From positions 658,887 to 722,886 of the forward strand of contig CAJNDS010000757.1 of assembly GCA_905221605.1 (NCBI GenBank): a DNA stretch of 64,000 nucleotides, in the 5' to 3' direction. Numbering within the stretch: the first letter of the stretch is position 1; every line of letters begins with the position of its first letter. Under the pieces are notes generated by a model, which worked only from the letters and a program-made list of their open reading frames with translations, searched no databases and was not told the origin of the DNA. The translations under genes and the position numbers were made by a program. The stretch comes from Symbiodinium natans (Eukaryota; Sar; Dinophyceae; Suessiales; Symbiodiniaceae). Below are positions 47,801 through 56,819 of this stretch, in pieces.

Positions 47801-49830
47801 CGAGAACTTGGAAGTCGCTAGCAGCCTCACAGCTTGTGTTGCTGTGTTGCCTGCACCAGCACATGGTGTACATACCTGGAAGATCTGTGAGGAGCTGCAT
47901 GCTGCCATCGGCATTTTGAAAGAGGAATCTGTGTGCATCAGATGTCTCAGCATACTGCCCAGGAAGACCCACAAGGAATGGGCCCTGGCCGCACTCTGAC
48001 AGGAAAGTTAGGCGGTCCGCTTCCCGAAGGCTCACACCTTGGAAACTTGTCTTGAAATGGAACTCTTGAATTTTCAAGGTAGTCATGAAAATTCCTACGT
48101 TTCCTATACTTCCCAGGCTGATTCAAGAACTCAAGAATGGAAACGCTAATGCGAAAAGTGATCCCAGGCTCCGTCCAGATGTACCTGACAAGTTTGGCCC
48201 TGCAGGCATCTCGCCTCTTGACCAGTATACGGCCCGAGTACACGTACGTGACCGGCTGGAACTATGTAGTCTGCCTCTTGGCAGGTCTCGTGGCCTGTCA
48301 AGGATGCATGCTGCAGGACTGTCAATGTCATGCCACTCCATCAACTCTATCAGCATGCTTGCAACTGTCCCTTGCAAAAGTGCCTCCACACCAGCACAGT
48401 TGGTATCCACGCTCGTCTGCGTTGACAGACAACCGGAAATCCTCCGATGTCCCAGAGCTCCCAAAGCTCAGCAAGAAACTGACGGCACCGCTGAGGCTTC
48501 CAAGGCCGTTCGTATTGGCAAGAGATATCTGCATGCTCCCAGCTCCACAGGTGGTTCTCACGCTTACCAAATCATGCGTTGACAGGCCGTGTCCTTGAAA
48601 TCCCACCAGGCCCGTACAGTCCTGGCCCCGCACGCAGGTGAAGCTGTGGTCGGCGAAAGGCCCCACCACTTGCAGCTCACCGGCCAAGAACTGGAAGTCA
48701 CCGAGGCTCAAGCAGCTGCTATGACACCAACACAAGCCATAGATGCCGCCTGCAGGCACAAAATCCATAGCGTCTCCCCACCTGTAGGAGCTGTCTGACG
48801 CAGCATCAGAGATGCCAAAATTGGCGATGTTGGGCACCAGCTCATCAGCATTGCAGCTGTAGCGGGAAGGTACTACAGCCAAGTGGTGTCCATCTCTGAG
48901 TCCTTGCCCTGTGAGATGCAGGGAACAAACCCTCCCAGATGTGCAGCTTCGTTCTAAACTTCTGTCTGGGCGAACACAAAGGGCTTCGCTGTCAGCTCCA
49001 GTCGCCTCGGTGGTGGAGCCGGGCTCACATGCAATACAAGAGTCCTCAGAACTCGAGCCTGACATGTTGCTCCACCGGCCTACAGGGCATTCAAGACAGA
49101 CGTCATTTCCGACAAGGGCTTTGAATCTGCCACCAGGGCAGGCTCGGCATGCTCCAGCAGAATAAAAATGGCCGACTGAACAAATGCTTTGTGAACCGTA
49201 CTCTGGTGCACTGTTGATTGCTTGGCCGTTCACCTTCACGTCACAGACTCGAGACTTTGCAGACAGCCTAGAATCATGGAAAATGAACGTACCAATGGTC
49301 ACGCGGCGACCAGTCTTGCCGCAGCTGATCACAGCTGATTCCACAGGCAAAGCGTATATCCAGCTGCCATCACCAGCTTTGCATCCGGCATCTGTATACG
49401 TATCCCATTTCTCTGTGGTGTATTCCCTGTCATGCACATATGAAACCATGACAGCATTCATGGCAGTGAACTGCACTGTCTCGACAGTTTGAGAGTATTG
49501 GAAGTCCCATGAAACTGCCGACCATCCCGTGGTGTGGGCATCAAAGCATGTCTGCGAATGTGCCTGAGAACTCCAAGGCTTGATGGAGCTGCCCTACTTT
49601 CCAAAGAAGAAAATCCCGGTACAGCTCCTCGCTGCCGCCCCCGAAGTTATTTTCGAAAACTACAGAATCCTTACAATCATAATCCGGATCCTTGCTACCC
49701 TTAGGTCTGGACGACAGGGCAAAACTCAATCTTTGGACAACTTTCTCCTGAATCAGCATCACCCACAAAGGCCAACAGTTTCTGCGAACGACTTGGCCAG
49801 GCCGACTGCCTTCCAGGGCATCAGACACTA
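38540..49830 (-). CDS. Multi-exon gene: cysteine-rich GCC2/GCC3-repeat multi-pass membrane protein
   Basis: At least eight exons on the minus strand, listed separately, join into one protein of more than 2,000 residues. The extracellular part alternates ephrin-receptor-like (GCC2/GCC3) cysteine repeats (CxxC, GxYK, GNxxCxxCP patterns) with eight copies of an 'LCWC' module. The C-terminal third carries several membrane segments and a YEPQYWWWDILVKR-type motif typical of alveolate GCC2/GCC3 membrane proteins (family recognition from memory). Exon order and joins were inferred by keeping the modules in frame. The 5' end is unsure and no signal peptide was located. Its role is unknown; the architecture suggests a cell-surface receptor or sensor. 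Confidence 0.8.
39020..39583 (-). CDS. Exon: multi-pass membrane region
   Basis: About 185 residues with hydrophobic segments (LPVVWIGLVSLWPTLLSAFL, GIAIAGLFLWCLGIPLALAW) and the motif GYFIKGYEPQYWWWDILVKR, a hallmark of alveolate GCC2/GCC3 membrane proteins. The coding signal ends close to a telomere-like block (38,938-39,015) that lies in the following intron. Confidence 0.8.
39650..39906 (-). CDS. Exon: acidic cytoplasmic loop
   Basis: An open minus frame with KLEDVLLLDFNAEHAEQASL and an acidic stretch (SDHSDDEDMPVPSE). The composition suits a cytoplasmic loop between the membrane segments in the neighbouring exons. Its boundaries were not fixed. Confidence 0.55.
39986..41253. repeat. Dispersed palindrome family, consensus CAATTAAATCAGGATTTAATTG
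   Basis: Short palindromes with arms AATTAAATC/GATTTAATT occur at about 40,058, 40,134, 40,165, 40,204, 41,049, 41,106, 41,153 and 41,231. A related hairpin, GAGTTAA...TTAACTC, lies at 39,986-40,007. Five copies continue with TGTT. They flank a TAATAG microsatellite inside a presumed intron of the minus-strand gene. Confidence 0.85.
40236..41048 (+). repeat. TAATAG/AATAAT microsatellite and poly-A
   Basis: About 800 bp of trinucleotide-based TAATAG and AATAAT repeat ending in a 30-base A run (about 41,019-41,048). Long Tyr/Leu and Asn/Ser frames here are repeat artefacts. It sits within a presumed intron. Confidence 0.9.
41650..43806 (-). CDS. Exon: cysteine repeats, SEA-like linker and first membrane segments
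   Basis: About 720 residues: cysteine repeats (GYYFSAVLQSCTPCEVGFYK), a non-cysteine domain (TLRVEVSISQVSERMDPYQL onward, perhaps SEA-like), five further GCC2/GCC3 repeats, then hydrophobic segments (TFLLLASSVLLNTLTQVLL; GTYYFILPLIMGLGTVCFC) and a basic cytoplasmic stretch GRRRKAKDKALKQLQ. The 3' boundary is unsure: a GTGGGC donor near 41,708 or read-through to a stop near 41,636. Confidence 0.85.
44021..44564 (-). CDS. Exon: two LCWC modules and a cysteine repeat
   Basis: Starts at DGANLLFDINEM after a TTGCCAAG acceptor. The 737-nt intron (45,302-44,565) is in phase 0 and has a CTGAT branch-like motif. It encodes modules GIYQMCFC and GLYQMCWC, then FYCPGGGPS. The donor G^GTTCGG and acceptor ATTCAG^CCC give a 214-nt intron (44,020-43,807) that restores a GCC codon and the expected cysteine spacing. 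Confidence 0.8.
45303..48037 (-). CDS. Large exon: LCWC modules and ephrin-like cysteine repeats
   Basis: About 910 residues, starting VSLREADRL and ending GIAEYT. Contents in order: LCWC modules (GMYTMCWC, VVQLCWC), a GCC2/GCC3 block (CPPGTYELVG, CPPGFFCAGG, GSTSPSES), a roughly 90-residue non-cysteine domain, three further cysteine repeats, then two more LCWC modules (RYILCWC, GYFLCWCGG). The exon ends at a canonical GTAACT donor (intron starts 45,302). Confidence 0.85.
48172..48294 (-). CDS. Small exon completing an LCWC module
   Basis: Encodes about 41 residues (HETCQEADYIVPAGHVRVLG ... CQVHLDG). It completes the module begun in the previous exon and starts the next one. The upstream acceptor is TTGACAG. 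Aligning CQVHLDG to VSLREADRL, as in the paralogous module CKVSLAGIALAVND, requires an intron at 48,171-48,038 (134 nt) whose donor reads G^GA and acceptor AAG^G. Confidence 0.7.
48366..49563 (-). CDS. Exon: N-terminal domain, GCC2/GCC3 repeats and LCWC modules
   Basis: The minus frame starts after a CAG acceptor near 49,564 with residues AHSQTCFDAHTTGW. It continues through a first domain of unknown type, two ephrin-like cysteine repeats (GHFYSAGACRACPGGRF, GSTTEATGADSEALC) and LCWC modules (GIYGLCWC, GYQLCWCGG). It ends at a GTTGCA donor (intron 48,365-48,295, 71 nt), which keeps the frame into the next exon. Confidence 0.75.
49598..49830 (-). CDS. Possible 5' exon of the GCC2/GCC3-type gene
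   Basis: An open minus frame with a plausible coding segment (KDSVVFENNFGGGSEELYRD) ends near a GTAGGG donor at about 49,597. The gap to the next exon would be only 34-46 bp, very short for an intron, so the join is uncertain. The start codon is not determined. Confidence 0.4.
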
Positions 49831-52810
49831 AACAGACTGACGTATACTATACACTACGCCACTACGCGATATTGGAAAACCTTTGCACTACCATACACTC
49901 CACTGTAAAACGCAAGAATATTTACGATATTTGGTACTATGGGTTGAAGGCCACCTGGCTCGGCATGCTTTGCGCCTCGGGACCACATACCAAAGAATCA
50001 AACCTCCCGCTTATCGTTCTGACTGGCTTGTTGCGTTCTTCCGATGTGAGCGCTCACTACTTGTTGATGCATTCAATAGGAAGAGCCCGTGCGCTTCGCG
50101 TGCTCCTGCAAAGCAGTGTCAAGACCCTGTCCAAGGACCATCATTTGAGAGATGGGGCTGCAAAAATGGTTTGAGAAAAGCCTGAAGAAAGCAACCCTTT
50201 TTCATCATTCCATGTACACTGGCAATCTGTGCTGCGCGCAGCGTTCATATTTCATGGGTGGTCATGAAGTGCGTCCTTGCTCCAAGGTGTGGGTGCAACA
50301 CAAGCTTTACCTGCTTAAATGCGCCCGAACCAGAGCCACCTCCAGCACAGCCCACGGCCAGCAAGCAAAATGCCCCCATGGCGTTCTCCGACTTGGCGGT
50401 GAGCTAACCCATTGAAATAATCCAGTATGTCCCAAGATCATCGTGTATGTGACCGTGTTCGCTTGAATGTCTGGAGCCATATGTCTAATTTGCTACCAAA
50501 GAACATTTGATTCTCGGCCCCTGGCTCAGACAGGCTGCGACCAATGTGGCTCAGTTAACATACTTCGCAGGCAGCAAACCAAAACTTGCAAGTGAAAACA
50601 ACATCGGGGAGAACTGCAGTCTTCAATGCTTGAACATGTCAGTAAAGAACTTCAGAGAATGGTGAGTGCGTGTTGGTGTGAAGAACGATGACAATCAAGT
50701 GTGACAAACATAAATACACATCAGTATGAGTAAGCAAGAAGTAACTAGGTGAGTAAAATGCAATGATTGAATAATGGTGGTGTGTAACCTGTTTATCACG
50801 TACGAAGACAAAAGGCTCTGCACAACTATTTCGGCTATCTTGTTGCTGTAAAGTGCTACATGCAAACAAACTGATTTCAGCTGTTCTTCAAGTTCTGATG
50901 TTCTTTTTCTCTAAGACCCTGCCTCGGCAAGAAACATACCATGATTATGTCTAAAGCAAGCCCTTAGCTTTCTCAAAACCCCATGCAAATGGAGGCAACA
51001 GAATGCACCTTCCGGACTTGAGGATAATCGACCACCAACTTGACAAAGTCCATTGGGAAATCTGCGGCCGACTCTAGAAGAGAATTATTGGCTTCCAAAA
51101 GAAAACTGGTTCTGTTTCAAGGACAACTGACTTGGAAACGACTCCATTCAAAAGAAAGATGACTCCTCCTTTGGAAAACTGACTGCCTCGATTTCGTTTC
51201 TTGAGGAAAACAGAGTCCGATTCTGGCCAATGGTGTGCAGTGAACTGTTCAATCTCAGCCAGCGCTTGCTTCAGGTGTCGGTCATGCTTCGCATGGTAGC
51301 CAACAGCAAGGAACAAGCCCCGCACGCCTTGCCGAAACTCGATCGGCACCACAAGTGAACAAACAAAGGCACACTTGTACAACCCACGTGCAGCAACCGC
51401 TTCACCGGAAAGGCATGCCCTGTAGCAGAAGACTTCGGCTGGGCTTTGTTTATATCTGGGGCGCATTCGTGCATTTCTTCGTCGCAAGGACATAGGTGTA
51501 TATGTGTAGAGCGTCGGGCCGGAGAACCGCTGCTGAAAACTGTACAACTGTCCTAGCATCTGCTTGCAGCGATCTGCAACAGCAATCCGCATGTTCTGCG
51601 TTCTCGGCACCCGAGCTCAGACATTCATGACGGATCAGAAAATGGCGAACACATCCCCAACCGGCATTATTGCCTTCAATGGCTTCAAATCATTCCAGTG
51701 GCGCCGACAAGCCACATCTCTCTTCTGCTTGACTCGCATGTCAAATCAGGCCCTGACACTAAAGAAGTCCTCAATCCATCGCCCCTAAACCCTTCACCCT
51801 AAACCCTAAACCCTAAACCCTAAACCCAAATTACAGCTAATAGTCAAGCAGCAGAGGGTTCGGCCTACACTCCTCTTCAAACGCAGTGGTCGCAGCCCTT
51901 TCCATGATCTGGCATTATGCGCCATCATTGCTTTGGGGGGTCCCGTCTTCTCGACATGTTGTCACTGCTCCTCTTTAGGGGTTTGTGGCTACTGGCCGGC
52001 ACTTCTGCTAGCTACTGGTCGGCACTTCTGCTAGAGCTTGCTGGGGCGAAGAATTCATTGCCTCTGTTTGAAAGAGAGGTAAGGAAGACTCTATATATTC
52101 TTGCCAGGGATGTACTGAAAACACAAACGCGGAAACGCCACATAACTAGATCAAACAAATCTAGCAGGGGAAAGCATGGATTCCATGCAATTCAAGGTTG
52201 AGGGCTGTGCCAAGGGCGGAACTTCCAGTAAAGCTGTGCTTCGGCCCCCAAGGGCAAAGAGCCATGCAGCCTGCCGTCTTTGCAAGCACTTCAGCTCTTC
52301 ACGCAGCGACTGCGGAGGCGTACATTGGCCACCTGCGAGGCCGCGTGATGCATTCTTAGCGCGTGCCATGCTTCACTATTTGGTTGCCATTTCTCTTGAC
52401 ATCTCTGGACACAACTCATAAATGCGCGGTCTTTGCTGCTAGGCTGGTCCATGAACCATTTGAAGCACCAAGGACAGCGATCCCTCCTATACCCGATCCA
52501 TAGATAAACCGTTATGGTCAGGAATGCTGAAGTGCTGCTGGGTGAAACGGTTTGAATGGGGCCCAGGTGATCGGCGAGCTCGGGCCTGGGGAGAGATGCC
52601 AGGCTCTCACAACTTTCGCGGGAGCATAGCATCACGATTCAATATAGAATCATGTGCCCAGGGCTTCGGTGACTGGCAAAACCACCTCTCGCATGTGGAT
52701 GATGTGGCAGGCTCTGAACCTTTACCGGCTATAGCGGCTTCCAAGCACATCTCATCTGGCTTCCAGTCTGGGTCCTGTTAAGGGGGGGCGAGCCGTGGTG
52801 GTCGGTGGGC
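49831..52810. other. Intergenic region without a supported gene
   Basis: Open frames reach 178 codons (minus 51,074-51,610; ends KRNRGSQFSKGG ... FWKPIILF) but have no recognisable domain, and I cannot say whether any is an exon. One small CCCTAAA block occurs at 51,790-51,825. A minus frame at 52,151-52,369 with SLREELKCLQRRQAAWLFAL might be an exon fragment. Confidence 0.5.
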
Positions 52811-52979
52811 GGTTTAGGGTTTAGGGTTCAGGGTTCAGGGTTCAGGGTTCAGGGTTCAGGGTTCAGGGTTCAGGGTTCAGGGTTCAGGGTTTAGGGTTTA
52901 GGGTTTAGGGTTTAGGGTTTAGGGTTTAGGGTTTAGGGTTTAGGGTTTAGGGTTTAGGGTTTAGGGTTTAGGGTTTAGG
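52811..52979 (+). repeat. Telomeric array with a TTCAGGG sub-block
   Basis: Two TTTAGGG units, then about nine TTCAGGG units (52,826-52,888), then about 13 perfect TTTAGGG units. The following 52,980-53,840 contains no recognisable gene. Confidence 0.9.
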
Positions 52980-53849
52980 AAACGCACCCTTTCGACTCTG
53001 AGTAATCCCCAAGACCACTACACCCTTCAACATCACTGAAAGCAGATTGGGCGGAGTCGGTGTGGGAACAAACGCTCTTTGGATCTCTATTCAGTGTTAT
53101 GAAGCAAAGTCGCTTCTTGGAACAATCTCAAGTAAAAGGTTTCCACTGAAGCACGTTAACAAGTGAGGGTGGGTGGGTGGGGGGGGGCCTCATGGTCGAT
53201 CTTTGCAAGGATCTAGCTTCAGGTCTTGGGCCGGATCTGTAGGGGTGGATGAGGTTGAGAGAAAAGTATGTGAGTCCTCATCCATCAGCTGCACATCAAT
53301 CTGATGCCAATCAGCCTCGCGGTCGGCCAAAACGCCTCAATTGTCTTGGGTGGTTTGCTGGCTGCGCACAGTTGCGTGATCTGACACTATAACACAATCT
53401 ACCACAAGGGTCTCCTTGGGCAGGGCCCCCGCTGTGCGGCTCTCTGTCTGCATGTACTGAGTCGGCCTTGGAAGGCTGGGGCGATTCAACAGTTTAGGAG
53501 TTGTGAACCGGTTGAGTTGAGTGGATTGTACACGAATGTGGGCTTCTGAGGCTGGGTCAGGGCTTAAGGATGTTGAAGGGTTTTAGGTTGTGGGCGGCGG
53601 TCTATGTGTTGCTTCTTTGAGCGGGTTCACACCCATCCCCAACCTCCAGGGTTTTGGGTTTGGGGTTTAGGGCATGCAAAAATTTCGCGAGGGTCTTAGA
53701 GAGTGCCACGCGGCCGCGCAAAGAGGACCAGTTTGTGTACCCAACAAAGCCCCAAACAAGGATGTGGTCAAGACACGTCCACCCCTCTGCTTTGAGGTTG
53801 GTTTGGGCTTTGTAGCTGCTGCCTGACAGACTGAACTCCAAACCCGGAG

Positions 53850-53902
53850 GTGTTTTTTCTTTCCTAACGTTGGCCCTGGCTCGTTGGCCTTGCTAACGTT
53901 GG
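53850..53902 (-). repeat. Dispersed repeat, inverted partner of 55,903-55,955
   Basis: The reverse complement reads GCCAACGTTAGCAAGG...AGCCAGGGCCAACGTTAGG followed by A-rich DNA and ACACC. It matches the plus strand at 55,903-55,955 with few differences. In both places the open frame reads PGPTLGKK, which argues for a mobile or dispersed repeat rather than two genes. Confidence 0.7.
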
Positions 53903-53929
53903 CCCTGCCATTCCTGGCTTTAAATGCTA

Positions 53930-54420
53930 TGAAATGCAGCATTTCTGGTTGCTTGTAAGCCCAAAACGCTCAAAAACACAGCGTTTGTGGGTATTCCAGA
54001 GCTCCAATTGCTGTAAATTCCGGCATTTGTAGTTGTTCCAAAGCTCTAAATACTGTAGACGGCGGCATTTGTGCTTGCTGCCAGGCTCTACATGATGGAA
54101 AAATACAGCATCTTTATGCTTTTCTATTTTTGCAGTATTGTACATTCTTGTATATTGAATACTATTGAACATTATTGTCGTTTTTCATTCTTGTCGTATA
54201 TTCTTGTACAAGAGTGTGTATTGTTGCATTTTGAAAGTTATTAAATGCTATTGTATGTTCTTATATATTTGTATATTCTTGTATATTATGGTATATTATA
54301 GAACAAACTTGTATAGTTTAGTATGATTGTATCTCCTTATATGTTATTGTATATTTTAGTATATTTTTGTTTATTATTGTATATGATTGTATATTCTGGC
54401 ATTCTTGAACATTGTGAGCA
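53930..54420 (+). repeat. Degenerate 60-bp tandem repeat and TTGTATATTCT repeats
   Basis: At 53,935-54,115 a unit of about 60 bp with CATTTGTGGTTG, CCAAAGCTCTAAAT and ACTGTAGAC recurs about three times. From 54,120 to 54,420 an AT-rich series of TTGTATATTCT-like 11-mers follows. No coding capacity. Confidence 0.7.
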
Positions 54421-54491
54421 GACATGAGTGCATGTGCACCTGCAGCCTGTAGCTTTCACTTTGCATGTTCAGTTTTGCAATTCGGTTGAAT

Positions 54492-54508
54492 GCCAATTTT
54501 GGCTCAAG
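54492..54508 (+). other. Possible relic of the dinoflagellate spliced leader
   Basis: GCCAATTTTGGCTCAAG differs from the conserved 3' part of the dinoflagellate spliced leader (GCCATTTTGGCTCAAG) by one inserted A. The upstream leader bases (CCGTA) are not conserved here. Genomic leader relics arise when trans-spliced mRNAs are reverse-transcribed and inserted. Chance cannot be excluded for a 17-base match. Confidence 0.4.
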
Positions 54509-54755
54509 TACCGAGCTAGACTTGTGCCTTTGAGCACGGTAGTCTCGTACAGTAGCTCTTCGGTTGCTGTGCGGTCCGACCGGACGCACTCAGGCGTAGT
54601 TGCACAGAGCGTGGACTCAAGAAGTCGGAAAACAGCGTGGCCAGCAGCGTTTGCTTTGGTGTAAGGCAAGACCTGACTGGTCGACTTCACAATTGGGGGC
54701 TGTTCTGGGAAATTTAGTTCAGCTCTTGCGCCTACGGCCCGGGTGGGCAAGCATT

Positions 54756-55101
54756 GTGCTGCTGCTGCTGCTGCTGCTGCCGCTGCCGCTGCCGCTGCCG
54801 CTGCCGCTGCCGCTGCCGCTGCCGCTGCCGCTGCCGCCGCCGCCGCTGCTGCCGCTGCTGCTGCTGCTGCCGCCGCTGCTGCTGCCGCTGCTGCTGCTGC
54901 CGCTGCTGCTGCTGCTGCTGCCTGCTGCCTGCTGCTGCCGCTGCCGCTGCCGCTGCCGCTGCCGCCGCCGCCGCCGCCGCCGCTGCTGCCGCTGCCGCTG
55001 CCGCTGCCGCTGCCGCTGCCGCTGCCGCTGCCGCTGCCGCTGCCGTGCCGCTGCTGCCGCTGCCGCTGTGCCGCTGCTGCTGCTGCTGCTGCCTGCGCTG
55101 C
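54756..55101 (+). repeat. GCTGCC/GCTGCT hexamer microsatellite
   Basis: About 345 bp of GCTGCC and GCTGCT units with CCGCCG interruptions. It is open in nearly every frame on both strands (poly-Ala, Leu-Pro, Cys-Arg, Gly-Ser, Gln). None of these frames has a recognisable domain at either end, so they are treated as repeat translations. Confidence 0.9.
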
Positions 55102-55161
55102 TGCGAAGACAATGCTGGCACGTGCTTTGATTGCCCGCTTAAAAAAAACAGCGGGGGGGTT

Positions 55162-55185
55162 GGGGGGGGCGCAGCCCCCCCCCCC
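55162..55185. repeat. GC-rich hairpin, inverted partner of 33,277-33,311
   Basis: GGGGGGGGC-GCA-GCCCCCCCC with a longer C run on the right. It is the reverse complement of the core of the hairpin at 33,284-33,303. Confidence 0.7.
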
Positions 55186-55299
55186 ATTTGCAAACACAAT
55201 TTTCGCATCATGGGTTTGGAAGGGATTCATACACTTTGAAGCAAGCTTGCCCGGCTCCAAAAGAACAATATAAATACGTATTGTGTACTATGAATTCGA

Positions 55300-55690
55300 C
55301 TATATGACTTTATATACATATATATATATATACATACATACATACATACATACATACATACATACATACATACATACATACATACATACATACATACATA
55401 CATACATACATACATAATATTATATTACATTGAGCTATATTGTATGTATACTTATGTTTCTATTTGTATTCAATTATATCATATCATATCATATTCTATT
55501 TTATTTTAATATGTTATTGGATTATATTATATATACTATAATAGTATACTATAATATACTATACTGTATTATATTATATTTTTATATTTGTTTCTTATAT
55601 ATATTATTATATTGCATTATACTATGTTTATATGTGTATATATATATGTATATACATATATATATATATATATATTCTTATGTTATACTA
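55300..55690 (+). repeat. (ACAT)n microsatellite and AT-rich low-complexity DNA
   Basis: A pure ACAT tetramer runs from 55,331 to 55,416. It is followed by AT-rich sequence with TATATTATA motifs and a (TA)n run at about 55,638-55,675. Confidence 0.9.
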
Positions 55691-55771
55691 CATAGTCACT
55701 ATACCATTATCATGATGACCAAAACAAGTCCATCAATAAAAACAAGCAAATCTGACCACGGGACCGGGAAA

Positions 55772-55890
55772 CCGCAGGACCAGAGGACCAGAGGACCAGA
55801 GGACCGTAGGACCAGAGGACCAAGGGACCAGAAGACCAACAAACCAGAGGGCCAGGGGGCCAGGAGACCAGAGGACCAGGGGACCAGGAG
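55772..55890 (+). repeat. GGACCAGA minisatellite
   Basis: About twelve units of GGACCAGA with variants (GGACCGTA, GGACCAAG, GGGCCAGG). The long plus frame through it (from 55,430) mixes three unrelated repeats and is not called as a gene. Confidence 0.85.
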
Positions 55891-56289
55891 ACCTGTTGCC
55901 AACGTTACCAAGGACACCAAGCCAGGGCCAACGTTAGGAAAAAAAAACACCGGGCCCCTCCAAACCCCAAAAGCCCTAAACAGCAAAATCCAAATACTGG
56001 TACATCCAAAACCCCCGAACCACAAACACAATCGCGCCTTGCACTCTGAATCTTCCTCGTCGTTGGCACTGCCAAGTGCCATCTCCAGCCCTTTCACCTT
56101 CAACGATGCAGACATTTGTGAAGAAGTACGAGTTGTTGCATCGTGTTGGCTTGTGCGTGGGGTGGTACGATTTGTGGCCGCTGGCGCATTGCCTTGGAAG
56201 AGGTTCGAATTAGTGTCAGTGTTGCTGTTATGTGTGGGGCATCGGAAAATACACTATGACAGGAAACAGCGACTGCACAAAGGCACGGG

Positions 56290-56433
56290 ACGGTATGACT
56301 GGGTAGGACCGGGTTTGCCCGGGTATGCCCGGGTATGCCCCAGTATGCCCCGGTATGACCGGGTATGCCCGGGTATGACGGGTATGACCGGGTATGACCG
56401 GGCATGACCGGGTATGGGCATGACCGGGTATGA
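56290..56433 (+). repeat. CGGGTATGAC/CGGGTATGCC decamer minisatellite
   Basis: About thirteen 10-bp units, alternating GGGTATGCCC and GGGTATGACC types. The flanks at 56,434-56,750 repeat TACGAATC and CGAGTTGTTGC-like words but show no gene. Confidence 0.9.
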
Positions 56434-56819
56434 CAGCGTACTCAGGCGCATTCGCTGAGCGTGGCCACAACGGGAAAGTACGAATCTTTGGCACTGTATG
56501 GGACGAAGTACGAATCTGTGGCCACACTCGTTGTGGTGCATGATTTGTTGCCAATGCTGATTTGAGGTGGGGCATGGGAGTAAGCACGAGTTGTTGCAAC
56601 TGTCGTTTTGGTTGCGGGGCCATGAGAAGCATGGGAAGAAGTACCATTTGGTTGCCGCGGCAAGAGGTATGATTTGTTGTTGCCACTGGTGTGTTGGCGT
56701 GGGGACAGGGTATGCAGAACGATGTGGTCAATGCTGTTTTGGCGCGCCACAATTGAGGGATGAGGGTCTAGGACACAAAACTGGAACGATAAAGAACACA
56801 TGAAAGGGGAGAGAGGGGA

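Noticed and set aside
54469-55260. Long ORFs (up to 263 codons) of poly-Ala, Leu-Pro or Cys-Arg on both strands
   Set aside because: They are translations of the GCTGCC/GCTGCT microsatellite, open in several frames at once, with no domain at either end.
55430-56407. 325-codon plus-strand ORF
   Set aside because: It runs through an AT microsatellite, the GGACCAGA minisatellite, a dispersed repeat and the CGGGTATGAC decamers in turn, and shows no domain.
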